Assembly: GCF_905220365.1 (NCBI RefSeq)
Contig: NC_061129.1
Location: forward strand, 5,270,803-5,334,802
DNA: 64,000 nt
Direction of reading: 5' to 3'
Source of the DNA: Vanessa cardui
Taxonomy: Eukaryota; Arthropoda; Insecta; Lepidoptera; Nymphalidae
Shown piece after piece: positions 46,255 to 61,800 of the stretch; the stretch's first letter is position 1, and every line of letters starts with the position of its first letter. The notes beneath the pieces were generated by a model. The model did not search any database, had not been told where the DNA came from, and saw only the letters and a program-made list of their open reading frames with translations. The translations under genes were made by a program, and so were the position numbers.

Positions 46255-49200
46255 ATGTCTACAGTTCTTCTTGCCGTAATTGCAGTTATTCTGTGTGTGC
46301 TTTTTCGAATACTCAATGTGAATAGTCAACCTCACAAGCCAGTTATATACGGCAGAGATAGAAATTTTATTGAAAATATTCTATTCATTGCACCATTTCT
46401 GAATGAACCGTAAGTAGAGCCGTCTTTATCGAGTTTTGTTTTTATTAAAAAGAATCACCGTGCACACACGGCCCATTAGATGATGTCATGTTTACTAAAA
46501 GTAATACTCAGTATGTTTAATTTTTAAAAGAAAATAATGTATATTTCTTGTAATTTGGCTGTCAAAACATAATATGTGTAGTTTAATATTACTGTACCAA
46601 AACTTGGAGAAACATTTATCAAGGTTATAAAAAAAATGATAATTTCACGCTTATGCCATTAAAATATGTATCAAAACGATCGTATGATATTATAGTTATA
46701 TTTTATCACTTGATAAAACCTATAACTGAAGCTCATTCAACGGAATTGTATTGTAAAATATTTGTTATGAACACAGCCCTTCTACATTATTTAGGAAGAC
46801 TTTGTTCTTATATGAATTGACATTATTGACAAATGTGTTATGCTTTTCCATTTTAATTTGAAATGAAATATGCTTGTGTTACATTTAATTTATTTTTCTG
46901 ACAGTACAGTAGTGAAAAGTTTTGTTGTAGCATTTTCTGAGATTTTTTTTATGTTTATAAATCTTAACGATATAATAAATCAAAACAGTTGAAAAAATTA
47001 CTTTATGCATTTTTTGTTCCAGTTACATTCCAACCCGATTATGGGGATTCAGTGGTCATGTACAGACCATTCTTCATAGCCTAATAGGTCGTGTGCGGTG
47101 CCCATGGCCTATAGGAGGAAGAATTTCCTTAGTCTTGCCTGACAAATCAACTCTAACCTATGATCTGTATGAACCCTTAGGAGCAGAACATGAAGGTATG
47201 TTAATGAAAATAATTATATTTGTAATTAAATTTACTGAAAAATAAAATTTATTTTGACATAATAATATTGCTTTATATTATATGTTCATGTATTTGGGCA
47301 AATAAGTGATATATACACTTTCCTTTTGATCACCATCACCATCTCTTGTCCAGGACTCATACTCACTGGCTGAGCATTGAAATTCAATATCTAGCCTATA
47401 AGCCATATGTAAACAATGTGTTATCAAACAATTTTAAAGATATAACAAGATTCATAATATAATGCTTAAAGTTAAGCTTAAGTTTTAGTTATCACATGAC
47501 TACTCTTCTTAATGATTTTGACCTAATTAGATGCATTTACCTCATACATACAGTTAGAAAGTATAAATGCACTATTAATAGTAGGTTTACTGTTTTAACA
47601 AATTGCATGGATCATACAAAATAACATTGCATTGTTAAATAGACAAATGATTCATGAAATCAATGTTGCAAATTGATCGGACAATTCATCCAATTGTTCG
47701 TATTTAGCATTGAATACTCATCGATGTTTCTTCTTATACAGATGACGTGACTGTGGCAATATGTCCCGGTATCGGCAATACGTCGGAGAGCGTGTACATC
47801 CGTACATACGTGCACTACTCGCAGCGACACGGCTACAGATGTGCTGTTCTCAACCACATTGGCGCTCTGAATAGCGTGCCAGTGACCGGCGCTAGAATAT
47901 TCTCGTATGGTATGTTACGTGAATTTTACTAATTTATGTTAACTTGATATAATGACTATTTTTTATTTTTTGGTTCCAATAGAACTCTAAACTTTGTCAG
48001 TCTAAAACTTCCTTACAATGAAGTCAGTAATGTTCACAAAATATTGATTGAAATATGTCATTAGCGAAGGCTAGATGATTAGCTTATAATATTACAAATC
48101 CCGATGTCTGTATTAATATCGAGGGTAGGACCAATAAACCGTATTTCTAAGTCTTTATAAGAGTCTCTTTCTTAGTAACGCCGATGATAGCTTCCAAGTT
48201 CCAAAGTTGGCGGTTTTCCAATCTTGTGTCTCAGAAAGCACGTAAACCAGTCGATCCCGCCGCGTTCACTGAAGTCCATCAGGAGTACATAAGTGTTTGT
48301 TACTTATTTGATAAAGACGCAATGAATTTAATTTCTAGCGCGCAAAATACTTTCACAGAATAAATCGCTACGCTTAATTATAATAGAAAGTTTAGGAATA
48401 GTTACAATTGTTGTAACTGTATTAATTAATAATTTGTGTATATCAGAACTTAACAGAAACATTTTCAAATGTATTTTAAATTTTAATGAATAATCATAAA
48501 GATTTTCTTACCTGAAGCTATAAAGATAAATAAAAAAGCCCTGCTATATGAAGTATGTATGTTAAGCAAGGTAAAGAAACCAATTCTAATTCGATTAGTT
48601 TACTATTATACAGTTCATTCTATTGTTACATCCCCCGTCTTATTTCTGCAGTTGACTTGGCAATTGTTTTATTTCATAATCTGAATGAAAATTGAATTAT
48701 TGTGTCCAAGTTTTTACTTGGAAATAATAATTCAATTTTCAAATCAAATTAGGAATATGTAATAAAGTCTTCCTCAGTCAAAACTTGTCAAAATAATAGA
48801 TAAATGTAAATACAATACACATCCAAGGACGAATAATAAAAACATCATCATAATTATTACGATACTTTTATGTAAAATACTGTTATAGCAATACTTTAAA
48901 TTCAAATAATGCATCCGCGCATATTACACCTTATTGCTAAATTAGTAACAAGTAAAAATAAATCTATACTTATACTATAAATTGACGTTATCCTTTCACG
49001 GCCAACCCCTAAACCAAATTTGATAAAATTTGGCGTGAACCATGTTTGAATCCAAAAAAGGACATTGGGTGCTTTTTATGCCTATCGCCTGACGAACAAC
49101 CCATAACCCATGCCAAATCTAGGGCGACACATAATAATATTATTTAAACTTTACTACTAACTACGGTATCGTCATCAGTAAACAAACATGCAATTTATTA

Positions 49201-52200
49201 TTGTGTACGTCCCCGTAAATCTGTAAAATTCGTTCGTTTATATTTTATCTAAACAGAGATTTAATCTGTCGAAATATTCTGAACGTTATTCGGTAACACA
49301 TATGATCTAAAATACAGTGGCTCTTGTTAATTGTTGTAGCGAATATGACAATGCTATGAAAGCAAATTCAATACACGTAATGAAATTACAAATGATTAGC
49401 GTTATTTTATTCGTATAGAGTGATTCATGTTAAGTGTTTATTTAGCAAGTTTAATGGTTTACAAAAATAAGAACGAATCAAGTTTTCCTCTCTCGTTCGA
49501 CTGCACGGTGTATTCGAGGTTTATATGGACAATGTCAAGGTCGACGACAATCGAAAATTACGTCACTCGATAAAAATAAAATAAAAAATAACATGAACAT
49601 CGATATTACGAAATAATAACAGACTATGTATACAAGTAAAAGTAACGGGACCGTCAACGTATAAAGTATTAAAATACAGAAAGCGCTTGAAGGTTTTTAA
49701 TCGACGATGACATTTGTATTGCTATTGTTAACATGAGTAATTTAAAATAAGATTTTAAGAATCGGTGCACTGGTTAGACTGCGTGCATTAATGATCTCCT
49801 GTTCAAACCCAGATATTAAGAGTTTTATTAGTTATTGTAATGTTATTTGTACACAAAAAAATAACCAACCACATATTTAAATGGAACTTAACGAGAAGTA
49901 TCTTCCTAGTAAAAGTAAAAAAAAGTAAAGTAACAGCCTGTAAATTCCCACTGCTGGGCTAAAGGCCTCCTCTCCCTTTGAGGAGAAGGTTTGGAACATA
50001 TTCCACCACGCTGTTCCAATGCGGGTTGGTGGAATACACATGTGGCAGAATTTCTATGAAATTTGTCACATGCAGGTTTCCTCACGATGTTTTCCTTCAC
50101 CGCTGAGCACGAGATGAATTATAAAGACAAATTAAGCACATGAATCAGCGGTGCTCGCCTAAGTTTGAACCCGCAATCATCGGTTAAGATGCACGCGTTC
50201 TAACCACTGGGCCATCTCAGCGCTCATACAACAAAATGTATAGGTACTCGAAAAGGAGTGTGAGGAACCCACATGACTGTGTCATTTAAAATTATGCATA
50301 AAAGATTGCGATATCTATATCCATACAGGCCCCAGACTTCCACTGAATCTAGGCTGTTTGCTTTTAAAATGAATGCCTGAATAATTTATAATCATTGAAA
50401 CAATTGAAACAATCATGTAAGTATTATTAGTGATTGCATCCAGGTCCTCGAGGTTTGAGGGCAGAATAGATTAATATATTATACAATAAATTCCGCCCAT
50501 GACTTTGGCCACCTTTGAGGGAAGGTCTTTATCCTAGGTCCTTTTATTCCTGAAAACATGTACATGTTAAATCCAAGAAGATCGAATGAGTAGTTACGGC
50601 GTGAAAGCGTAACAAATAAAAAATCACTTTCAGAGGTACAATAATTATTTTACCTTTGTTTTGCCTTTATAGTCTAACAAGTAGTAAGTAACAATGCAAT
50701 TGAACCTATGCTTGTAATTAATATGTACAACTTTTAATTTGATACTGTTGCCCAACACACAAGTAAACAACAATATATTTTAGAATAACTATTCCTCTAT
50801 AATAGGCTCTTTGACTGGTTTTTAAAATCCATTTTATATTACATAGTAGAGATCAAAAAAAGGTATATTTTTTAATTTCTAGTAGGTACATATTTGCCGG
50901 AAAATATCATATTAAAAATTCCACATTTAAATAGCGCGCAAAAACGGTACTTTGGCAATATGGCGTTGCAATGGGGTCGGTGACGTCACTTGCCTGTATT
51001 TTAATCTGTGGTACATATAGTAGGAAAGCAAGGTTAACAAGCAAGTGACTTCATAATAAGCCCGGCCAATCAGGATCGGTTTTGTGTCACGTGACAAACG
51101 TTTAAAATAATGAATTTTTATTTATGGAATTTTGAATAAATTATGTATTATTTTCAACTTTCCTTAGTAAATAACCAAACTCATAATATATACTGATTAC
51201 AATAAATGACGCTTTATTTTTTGCATTGTCAAATAGCCTATTATAGCAGAAAAACTGGAATATCATAGTATCCTGGAAATTTCCCACTACTGAGCTAAAG
51301 CCTCTACTAAAAATCAAAACCAAAATCAAAATAAACTTTATTCAAGTAGGCTTTTATAAGCACTTTTGAATCGTCATTTTACAATTAAGTGAAGCTACCA
51401 CCGGTTCGGAAAGTAGATTCTACCGAGAAGAACCGGCAAGAAACTCAGTAGTTACTTTTTTTTAACATTTAAAAAATACAACGTCATGTTAATTAAATAC
51501 AATTATATAAATTCATGTATCCTGCTTGGAAGTCAACAAGTATTAACTCCACGCTTTTTTATCATCTATAAAATCTTGTATCGAATAATATGCTTTTTCT
51601 TCCAATGTATTTTTTACAAACGATTTGCTAAACGGCAAAGTTAAAAATGTCTGCGGAATTTTATTATAGAAACGGATACCTTACCCCAAGAAGGATTTAT
51701 TGACTTTGCGGAGTCGGAAACTTGGCGTTATATGCTTATCCTTACTCCTAGTGCACATACAATGATTATCACTGATTTTATCAAAGTGATCAATGTTACT
51801 GTGAATATACATAATATTGTTGTAAATATATTGCTCTCTTTGAGGACAACGTTTGGAACTAATTAAGTAACGCCACGCTGTGCCATGCGGACTGGTCGAT
51901 ACACATGTGGCAGAATTTCATTGAAATTAGGCACATACAGGTTTCCGTACGATGTTTTCCTTCAAGGCCGATCACGAGATGAATTGTAAACACAAATTAA
52001 GCACATTGAAATTCAGTGCTGCTTCTTGTTTATTGAGGTACTAGCGCTCTAACGCCGGCGGATCGGAAATATAGCTGTCTGGAAGTATAAAGTGCTCGTT
52101 AATATGAATATTTGTTGACCCAGACTATGTTGCCGACAGCAAAAAAAACAAAGCCCTCTTAGGTATATTTGTATTATTACGAACCCACGATATCGTCAGA

Positions 52201-55200
52201 TCAGGTTTGGTTTACGAGGTCAACGAAATACGTACACGAAACTACTTATTTAAACTATAAAGCTCATGAATTCGTTTTCACTGAACTTCTACTGAATATA
52301 ATTGGGACTGGGTTTAAAAAATATTCACTAAAATATTATTTTGTTATACTCTCATATATTCTTGTAAGACAATTATTTTTTTATTTTGAAACAATTTTGT
52401 AGAGATTTCATTGCATCTAGAGATTAATAATTTTTTAAATTTTATTTTTCAATTCATTTCATCAAGCAAAATAACTAAATACCATGGGGTGCATGATAAG
52501 TGTACATATTAAAATTTAGTTCAATGAAATTAAGTATTTGTAGCCCTAATTAGTCTTATTTGATAACGAGTTATATATGACATATTACGTACTCATACAA
52601 AGTTCAAAGACTTTACAAATGTAGTTTATATTTAATGTAAATTGTTAATATATGAACTAGTTTATTTTTTTAATTCAATAAATTACCCAAACTGACTTCG
52701 TACGAGTAAAATAAGGATTAGAAAGTTACTATTTATTATCTATAACAGATAGCTCTAAGCATTACATTTTTATATATACTGTGGAAACCCACAAATTTCA
52801 CATGTGCACTTTCTGGCTATATGTTCTGTCAAAAAATAATGCCAATGCTTAAAATTCAAGCCTAGCCTATGTCCAATTCGGAAGTAAAATTAAATTAATA
52901 TGATAATTCTATATATACAAATCGGCATGTTCTTCTGTCAAAACAGAAATTAACAAATAAACATAATTTATCCTCTTTGTAATATTAGTACAATTTAAAC
53001 AACTTCATAAATTAAAAAAAAATGAAATTTACGTACGTATTTATCTATTATTATTTAAGATTAATATTTATTAGTATAGAAAAAAAAACACACTCTATTT
53101 TGAACCCGTGTGGAACAAAGGCAAATAACAAATGATAAAAACTCGATCACATAAAAATGAAGCAAACATTAATGTAATAATGATAATAATAAGTAATTTC
53201 CAAGTTAACTTACTATTGAAATCAATATTTTGTAAAATCAATAATGATTACCTATATACCAATGAACATTAGCTATGTTAAATCTTCTAACAATAATTTT
53301 AGATACATTTGATCTGATGTCATCACATTATTGTTATTATAATGCATGATTCATCCTTATCGCTTACGTGAAGTCAAAAAATCAATGGTTAGTCAAGTAA
53401 CAATAAAAATGTCCTGTTTATTAACAGAACATGATTTTTATAATGATATGTGAATTTGATAAATTGAAATATAAATAATACTTGAGTCCCAAATTTGGAA
53501 TTAGGCAGCTGGGTAACCCGTCACGCGAGTTTGACATGTTGAAAGTTATCTTTGAGCGTCAAGGCTAACGCTCTTGATTGCGAACATCGTATGTTTTAAC
53601 GAAACGTTTATCTTTAGTATTTTTTCGCAGGTCACACCGATGACTTCAACTACATGATAGAGAATTTATTGGAGAGATATCCTAATACGAAACTGATATT
53701 AGTTGGATTCAGTCTCGGCGGTAATTTGATAACGAAGTACCTCGGCGAGGAGAGGAAGAGAGCAAAGAACATAATAGGCGGTATATCGATATGCCAGGGA
53801 TACAATGCTATCGAGTGAGTAATGGAATGTTTATTTGCAGAATATCGTATTTACATTTGGTACAACATTGTATGATTCGTGTAATATTTTTGAATGCCTA
53901 AAATACACTTGCGGTAAGTATCGTACGTATGTATGTATTAACGACTCATTATATAATTATGCCATATACTCAAAAATTGGATGCAAACGTTATCGCGAAA
54001 AACTAAACAATGATTTTTTTTAATTAGATAAGATTTTTTAAATGTCGTGTATAGTATTGGAAATCAATAAATGATTCAATGGTTAAAAAAAATTAAATAG
54101 ATTTTTACGAGTAGGTACTTTTGAATAGCCAAAAGTTGTTTCGGAACGTGGATTCTACTGAGAAGAAAAATTTTAATATACCTATTTTGTACAACTATTT
54201 ACTACATTACACTAATTTATACACGAAATCCAGCAAACGTTCAAGCTATGACTTGTGAAAGATATGTATTTATAATAGAATAGGCTTTCCTAATGGGATT
54301 ACTGTCAACACTTCTTAGGTCAGTGAACGCTTATAGAAGTTATTTCAATTATGTATCGAGTGAGCAGTGTACTGACCCTGAAAGGGTTAATAGGGAATTG
54401 ATTTTTGCTTGAACTGAGTTATCATTGCCATGTATTGTATCGGTATTTAAAGAATTATACCTCGTGTCTTTTTACAAGCTTTTAACCATAATCCCCTCAC
54501 CAGTGAAATCTATTCAAATATTATAAATACTGAGATGGCCCAGTGGTTAGAACGCGTGCATCTTAACCAATGATTTCGCGCTTAAACCCAGGCAAGCACC
54601 ACATATATATATATGTGCTTAATTTGTGTTTATAATTCATCTCGTGCTCGGCGGTGAAGGAAAACAACGTGAGGAAACCTGCATGTGACTAATTTCATTG
54701 AAATTCTGCCACCTGTGCATTCCACCAACCCGCATTGGAACAGCGTGGTGGAATATGTTCCAAGCCCTCTCTTTAATGGGAGAGGAGGCCATTAGCCCAG
54801 CAGTGGGAAATTTATAGGCTGTTACTATACTTTACTTTATTATAAATGCATAGTAACTCAGTCTGTTTGTCTGTTTATCTTTAGCGAACAAAGTACTGAA
54901 TCGAATCGGTATGAATCAAACTTAAACTCCAAAGAAGGACGTAGGTGACTTTTTGATTTTTGGTTAATGGAGTAATAATCGACTAATATAAACTTACTCA
55001 TGATTAGTTTTTAATTTCCTTTAAAGTGTTAATAATTTAACTCGACATATATACATTTTGTAAATGAAATATATTTTATATTTAACAATAATAACTACGC
55101 ATTTTACCAAAATATGAGGCAGTAATAATTGCTGTTTTTTTATAAACACTAGTTTACCTTATTTTTCATTAAGCGTACATTGAACATATTATGCAGTTGG

Positions 55201-58200
55201 TATATACATATATATTTCGTGATCATTTCAATTAGAATCAAATGCATTTAAAAGGAAGTGCTTTTTTAAATTCCATAGTTTCATTAGATATGCGACACTC
55301 CTGAAAGTACTATTTCACATGGTAGAAGAACTCTGTACAAACCCGTCTGGGTCCCACTCATAACTTTGACTACTACCACTAAACTGCACCACTTTATATG
55401 GCTTAATTTTTTGGGCTTGAAGTGATCACACAATATGTCTGCTCCGAGTATTCATCCATTTACACTGCATACGAATATTGTGACGAATCACTTCATTCGT
55501 CACACATGCTAATTACTATTTGCAAATTTATTAGTTGGAACATTCTAAAATAACTCTGAGTCATTTACATTTTTATATTTTTGGATAATCGTTTGGGAGA
55601 AGGTTGAAGAGTGTCGAACGATCTCTCAAAATTAAGATTTCGCTCAATCCCTTCTCTTACTTGGCCTTTACATTAAACAGACGTTTTTATTGATAAAACT
55701 TATTGACTTACTAATAAGGCATTTGTCTAGTACCTAATTTTTGTTATACATAAATATAAAATAGTCGACATCAAGATCGAGTCGAGCTTTATGCTTTAAC
55801 TAAATAACACATGGGTTTACTTAAAGTAGGTATAAATTATTATAAACTGGAAGTTATATATTATTTGGATTAATAGTTATTGCGTGCCTCTGAAATAACT
55901 CTTAAGAAACATACAATCGAAATCAAATTAAGTAGGTAATTGTTTTACAAGATTTGTTTACCCTTTAAACGCCAATAAAAAAATATAACGTGTTTTAAAA
56001 TATGCTTCAGATGCCACCTCTATGACTTTTCAATTAAGTTTTGATATATTTTTATTAAATAGAGCAATTTTAATGGCATACTGCAATAGATTAACTAAAA
56101 TGAATGATATGTCTATTCGAATTGAAGAAGGAAAAACAGTAAACAGACTTTTTATTGACGTATTCCATGTAATCCGATAGCTTAGCTTTTTTACGCTAAT
56201 TTTAACTCTTGATTACTATATTTTTAATTTATAAGATATCACTGTTACATTCGACTACTAATATTAATTTCAATTTTAATAACGACGTTCTGTTAACAGT
56301 TTCATCGCCGTTAAAAACACATTTTTTTCGCAAGTCATTTCGTACGCATCAATGATAAAAATGAAATTAATGATTCGCCTCAATTTGATGTTAAGAATTT
56401 ATTGGATGAAAAGCTATACCTGCATTGCTATACCCGTCGCCTCACGAAGATAAGATGCGACAGTGATAAAACATAAAATGAGAAATCTACATTAATAAAT
56501 TAAAATTAAATCAGATTTTGTTATACCTCTCAACTATTTATTAAAAACAATAAAATTTTAAGTGATATTAAATTTAAACAATAAAAATAATTATACCGGA
56601 TTATTGTAGAACATCACTGGTGCAAGCTATTCGAGCCTTCCGCGTCATCGCGATTTTATGCGGCAAAAGTCAAGCAATGTCATAATTTGAAATATTGACA
56701 GTTACCGTTCCGTATATTCTCATTACTTACGTGACTAATGTTGTAATTAATTCAATTACATACATATATTTACACGACCTCTATTCGCCAGATCGCACAG
56801 TCTCAGTTTTATTGTATTTTTTTTAATCTTGTTATTATTAATGTATTTGAGTGTATACAGTGTAATACAGTCTCAATCTCAGTCAAAATCTTTTATCTTT
56901 ATCTAATATTCACAGAGGAAACGAAGGATCTACAACCCTAGAAAGCTATGAATTAAGGCTTATGTTAAATTATAATAAATATTTGATTAAAATTATAAAT
57001 ATTTTGTTTATTTCATCAGTGCATAGATAATAATGCGTTACAACACTATCCAAAACGATATCTAAACGTTGCTGACGCTGGAGACACGCCACTCTAATCT
57101 AAGCGCTGCGGTTGAAGGCTTAATAATAACATAAATAAAATTTTAACAAAAAGAAAAACCGACTTCAAACAAAACACTATTTTAAAACAAATGAATATGC
57201 ACGAAAAAGTAATAAAAATAATTGCGTATTCAACATATTTTTTAGAGTCTTCCTAAGTTAAATGAAATGAAAAATATTAGACTACTTAAAAGTCGATAAA
57301 CGATTATATCATGTAGTTATAGTTATTGGTATATTTGGAGCCGGTGTCAGCCACGGTGCCCTTGCTCCAACAATCAAAAGAAAGAAGCGATACGAGCCCC
57401 TTGATTGATCCAGTATATTATTGTGTAAAAGGTAATTTGTAAAAAACATATTTGTTAAAGTATTCTCGTATTGTTTTTTGATAGATATACTGTAGGTTTT
57501 ATTGGCTGACACCGACTCCAAATATAACAATAATTATAACTACATGATATAATCGTTAATCGACTTTTAAGTAGTCTAATATTTTTCATTTCATTTAACT
57601 TAGGAAGACTCTAAAAAATATGTTGAATACGCAATTATTTTTATTACTTTTTCGTGCATATTCATTTGTTTTAAAATAGTGTTTTGTTTGAAGTCGGTTT
57701 TTCTTTTTGTTAAAATTTTATTTATTTTTTGATTTTAAGTGATGCTGATGTCGACTAACTAATTTTTTTTAATATGGATAGATTAAGCGTTCCGTTTATA
57801 TGAGTCAGAAACTACTTCGAGGACAATTTCAAAGGAAACTTGCGAATAAAGCAAAAATAGACTTTCGAAAATGCGGATTTAATACGTCACGCGGCGTAAA
57901 CTACAAGGATCCCTCGAAAGAACTGTAATCGAACTCAGCAAAAAAACTTTGAAAAAGACCAACTATATTTCGTACATCATATGACATCACATCACATACA
58001 CAAAATTTGATTAAAGATAGTAAGAAATTCTGCCCCATATCGCACCCTAACTGTGAGCCGTATAGGAGTTCCATCACTACATAGTATAAAACAAAGTCGC
58101 TTTCTCTGTCCCTATATCTTTAAATCTACGCAACGGATTTTGATGCGGTTTTTTTTAAAAGATAGTGTGATTCAAGGGGAAGGTTTGTGTATATAATACA

Positions 58201-58765
58201 TGAACAATATAGTAAAGAAACACTGATAATTTTAGAAGTTTGCGATGTGATGTCGTATATAAACAAATTCTGTAGTATATTTAGTATCAGTATTACACCC
58301 GTGCGAAGCCGGGGTGGGTAGCTAGTTGATTATAATATTCGACTATGATAATTTCATAAACATAACCACATTACGGAAGGTGACTCAAATATCCAAATAA
58401 CCTATAAATAAAAGATTCGACCGAGTATCGCTAATGTGCTCCTCAGAATTATTCCGTTCCCTTCCGTTCCGTTACTTTGTCATGGATCCTGTGCTCAGAA
58501 CCTTACCAAACTTTCACCAAATTACCCTTGAAGTATATATTTTATAATAAAAAAAGAATTATCAAAATTGGTTAACGTGATTTTCAGTTATTCACCTATT
58601 TGTCGCGCATATACGTAATGCAAATTTAAAACTTATGTCGTTTTCACATGGATACCATCATCGGAAAAAAAAAATAAAAAAATGGGACCCCACGGGAAGC
58701 TCTACCTTTCAAACAAAAAAAAAATTATCAAAATCGGTCCACCCAGTGAAAAGTTATGAGGTAAC

Positions 58766-58818
<53 letters not shown>

Positions 58819-61800
58819 GACGAATTGATAACCTCCTCCTTTTGGAAGTCGGTTGAAAACTTATAACCATGTTAAGTAGATTTTTCCAGTAGTTTAACTT
58901 TTTCTAGTAGGTAGTTAATTTCGTCTCGAATCACGTAATAATAAAATATTTGTAAATATTATTTATTTTAAATTTTTTTTGCTCAAATGGTTTGATTTAA
59001 ACATTTATTTACGGTGATGATATTTGTTTTGTGGGAAATTGGTGGATAGAATATTGGCATGTTATCCTTTCAATATCCACATTCCAGCTATTACTGTGCA
59101 GCGGTGAGGTTAGCAAAATGTATAAGCAGACGGGATATAATATATTAATTTAATTAATGAAATATTTTGTAAAGTTTTTAGTGTAGTCAAATTCATTGTA
59201 TATAACAAATGCAATTATTATAATCATTTCATTAGTAAGAATATTAAGACCACTAAATTTGAATAATTTAAAATTCATGATACAAGCTGATATACAGCTC
59301 AAAAATTTAGACACTAGAAAATATTAACATTGTTAGAAAGCTGTAGAAAATTATGTTACGTTGTAATACGCCTATCGGTACCAATATAAAGATAAATAAA
59401 CTCAAATATTTCGCGCTAGTAGATATAATGATAAGATAATTATCTCTTTAATATTGTATCAAACCAAGTGTACAGTTTGAAATGGTCATGAGTCAGGCGG
59501 TGATCGCGTCATTCTGAGGTGGCGCCCGTGCGTTTTATTCCCACGATAATCAATATGACTTAAAAATTATAATATACCACCTTTTTTCTTTGATATATAC
59601 ATTGATGACTCCATATCAAATTAAATTTTCTAGAACACAATATACCTACGATATATGTATATACACCTAATATAATATGAAAAAGTTACAACTATATTTT
59701 GAAATCATGAACATTTTAATTTTGTTCACCTTGAAAAATATTACTATTCGAGTAATGTTATCTGCTTTCACATCTGCTTATGTTATTAAGTTTCACATAT
59801 TATATAAAATAATAAATCAACTCTTATTAGAGCGAAAGGTCGTTGTACGGGGATAATTATTTAAGGCCAAAGGGATGTAAAATCTCACTCCTAAAGACAT
59901 TCACCTCAATTGTCATTATTCTTCTCATCGCTGTCTTCTCATGACTTGAGCCAAAAGTCAACTTCATGAAAGATTTTTTTTTTAATTTTAAGAGAAAATG
60001 TTTTAACGCTGATGTAATGATCAAATGGCACATAATGTATTCTACATACCTCGATTGTTTATCTTAACTACTTAAACATGTCAGGGTTGCTCTTAATTCT
60101 AAAAGGTCTTAATACTTACATTGTATTCTAACGTTATATAAGTGACACCGTGTATATTTCCCACTGCTGGGCCGGACAATTTTCCATTTCAGGAAAAGTT
60201 TTGAAGGTTAATTCGGCACATTGCTTCAATCCTAGATAAGCATGTGACATATCTTCATCTAACAATTACGTGTTACCTAACGATATTTGTTAAACTTCAG
60301 TTCGATCACCGTCTTAATTCGTGTATTTTTATTTTCAAATAGTACATGTTTGCGGACTTGCGAACGGAATCCTTGATGATAAGTACCTTAGACGATGGTT
60401 GCTGTAGGATATATTAATTATTTCTTACATTGCCAATGCGCCAATAACCTAATGACCTAAGATGCTATGTCTCTTGCACCTGTAGTTACACTGACTTAAC
60501 CTTCATGGAACACAATACCAAGTGTTGCTGAATATATCTATATGATGAGTGCATAGTACGTTTTATTTTTTTACATGTTGTACTCAATGATATATTTTAA
60601 ACATTACATGTATAATATTGAGCAGAGATGGCCCAGTGGTTAGAACGCGTGCATCTTAACCGATGAATGCGGGTTCAAACCCATGCAAGCACCGCTGATT
60701 CATGTGCTTAATTTGTCTTTATTAATTCATCTCGTGCTCAGCGGTGAAGGAAAACATCGTAAGGAAACCTGCATGTGACAAATTTCATAGAAATTCTGCC
60801 ACATGTGCATTCCACCGACCCGCATTGGAACAGCGTGGTGGAATATGTTCCAAACCTCCTTAAAGGGAGAGGAGGCCTTTAGCCTAGCAGTGGGAATTTA
60901 CAGGCTGTTGTTGTTATGTATAATATTAGAACAATATAATAATTAAAGTATACTTAATTGTTTTCAGTACGATGGTATATCTTCTTCAATGGCAGAACTT
61001 CCGTCGATTCTACCTCTACATAATGACAGATAACTATAGAAACATCATCACGAGACATAAGCGTATGCTTCTCAGTCCTGAAATGAAGAATCGATATTCG
61101 CTGGACGAAAACACGATCGTGTCAGCTGGAACTTTGCCGGACTTGGATGAGGCTTATTCAAGGTATGCATTACTGTGAAATACGAATTGCGTTAGTAGAT
61201 ATTGGCGTTGATCCTCCATTAGTTAAACAACAGATTGTAGTTTGCTATATCTTTCTTGAGAAGTGTGTACAGCGGTTTTCATGGATACGGCAATCTGAGG
61301 TCCCGGGTTCGATTCCCGGCCGAGTCGATCTAGAAAAGTTCATTAGTTTTCTATGTTATCTTGGGTCTCGGTGTTTGTGGTAACGTAGTTCTGATTTTTC
61401 ATAACACAAATGCTTTAGCTACTTACATTGGGATCAGAGTAATATATGTGATGTTGTCCAATATTTAAAAAAATAATTAAAATTGTGTAAGATTATAATA
61501 AAACGTATTTTTTTAATCCAAATTCTACTTCAGGAATCTGTACTCAACATAGCTGTATTAGACGTTTTTTTGAATGTCAAACTTCTATCACAATATGCTA
61601 AATAAGTTTAACTCACAGACCTGTGTAATAATATTCAAATTTATATTTATACCTACCTGATTTCATTTCGATGTTAATTTAATGTAATTATTTACATAGT
61701 TTCTCGCTTGTGTGAGTTTTTTCGGTAAGCTGAATACATCCATTCATATTGTTAATGTGACCTTGATATCGTCCATTTTAGATGATTCTGTTTCTTTAAA

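Larger units (their letters stand above)
47910..53630 (+). other. ABHD2 intron 3
   Basis: 5.7 kb with no coding exon seen. It contains the hairpin at 48687, a Helitron-like fragment at about 48975-49140 (GTGCTTTTTATGCCTATCGC block), a SINE at 49922, the second MITE at 50803, a LINE fragment at 51300 and a worn SINE at 51842. Confidence 0.7.
53815..60967 (+). other. ABHD2 intron 4
   Basis: 7.2 kb without coding exons. It contains a LINE scrap near 54110-54170, SINE A copies at 54532 and 60625, a Helitron-like scrap at about 54850-54960, the foldback at 57131-57727, a Helitron-like tail at 58085-58325, an A43 run and a dispersed-repeat fragment at 60372-60560. Confidence 0.7.

Noticed and set aside
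57309..57530. 73-codon minus-strand frame across the foldback loop
   Set aside because: It spans the loop and both inner arm ends of an inverted repeat and shows no protein family. It is a by-product of the element.
60625..60700. tRNA gene at the GAGATGGCCCAGTGGTT / GGTTCAAACCC blocks
   Set aside because: The A- and B-box-like blocks head a repeated element with a body and target-site duplication, and the cloverleaf is not intact. It is a SINE.
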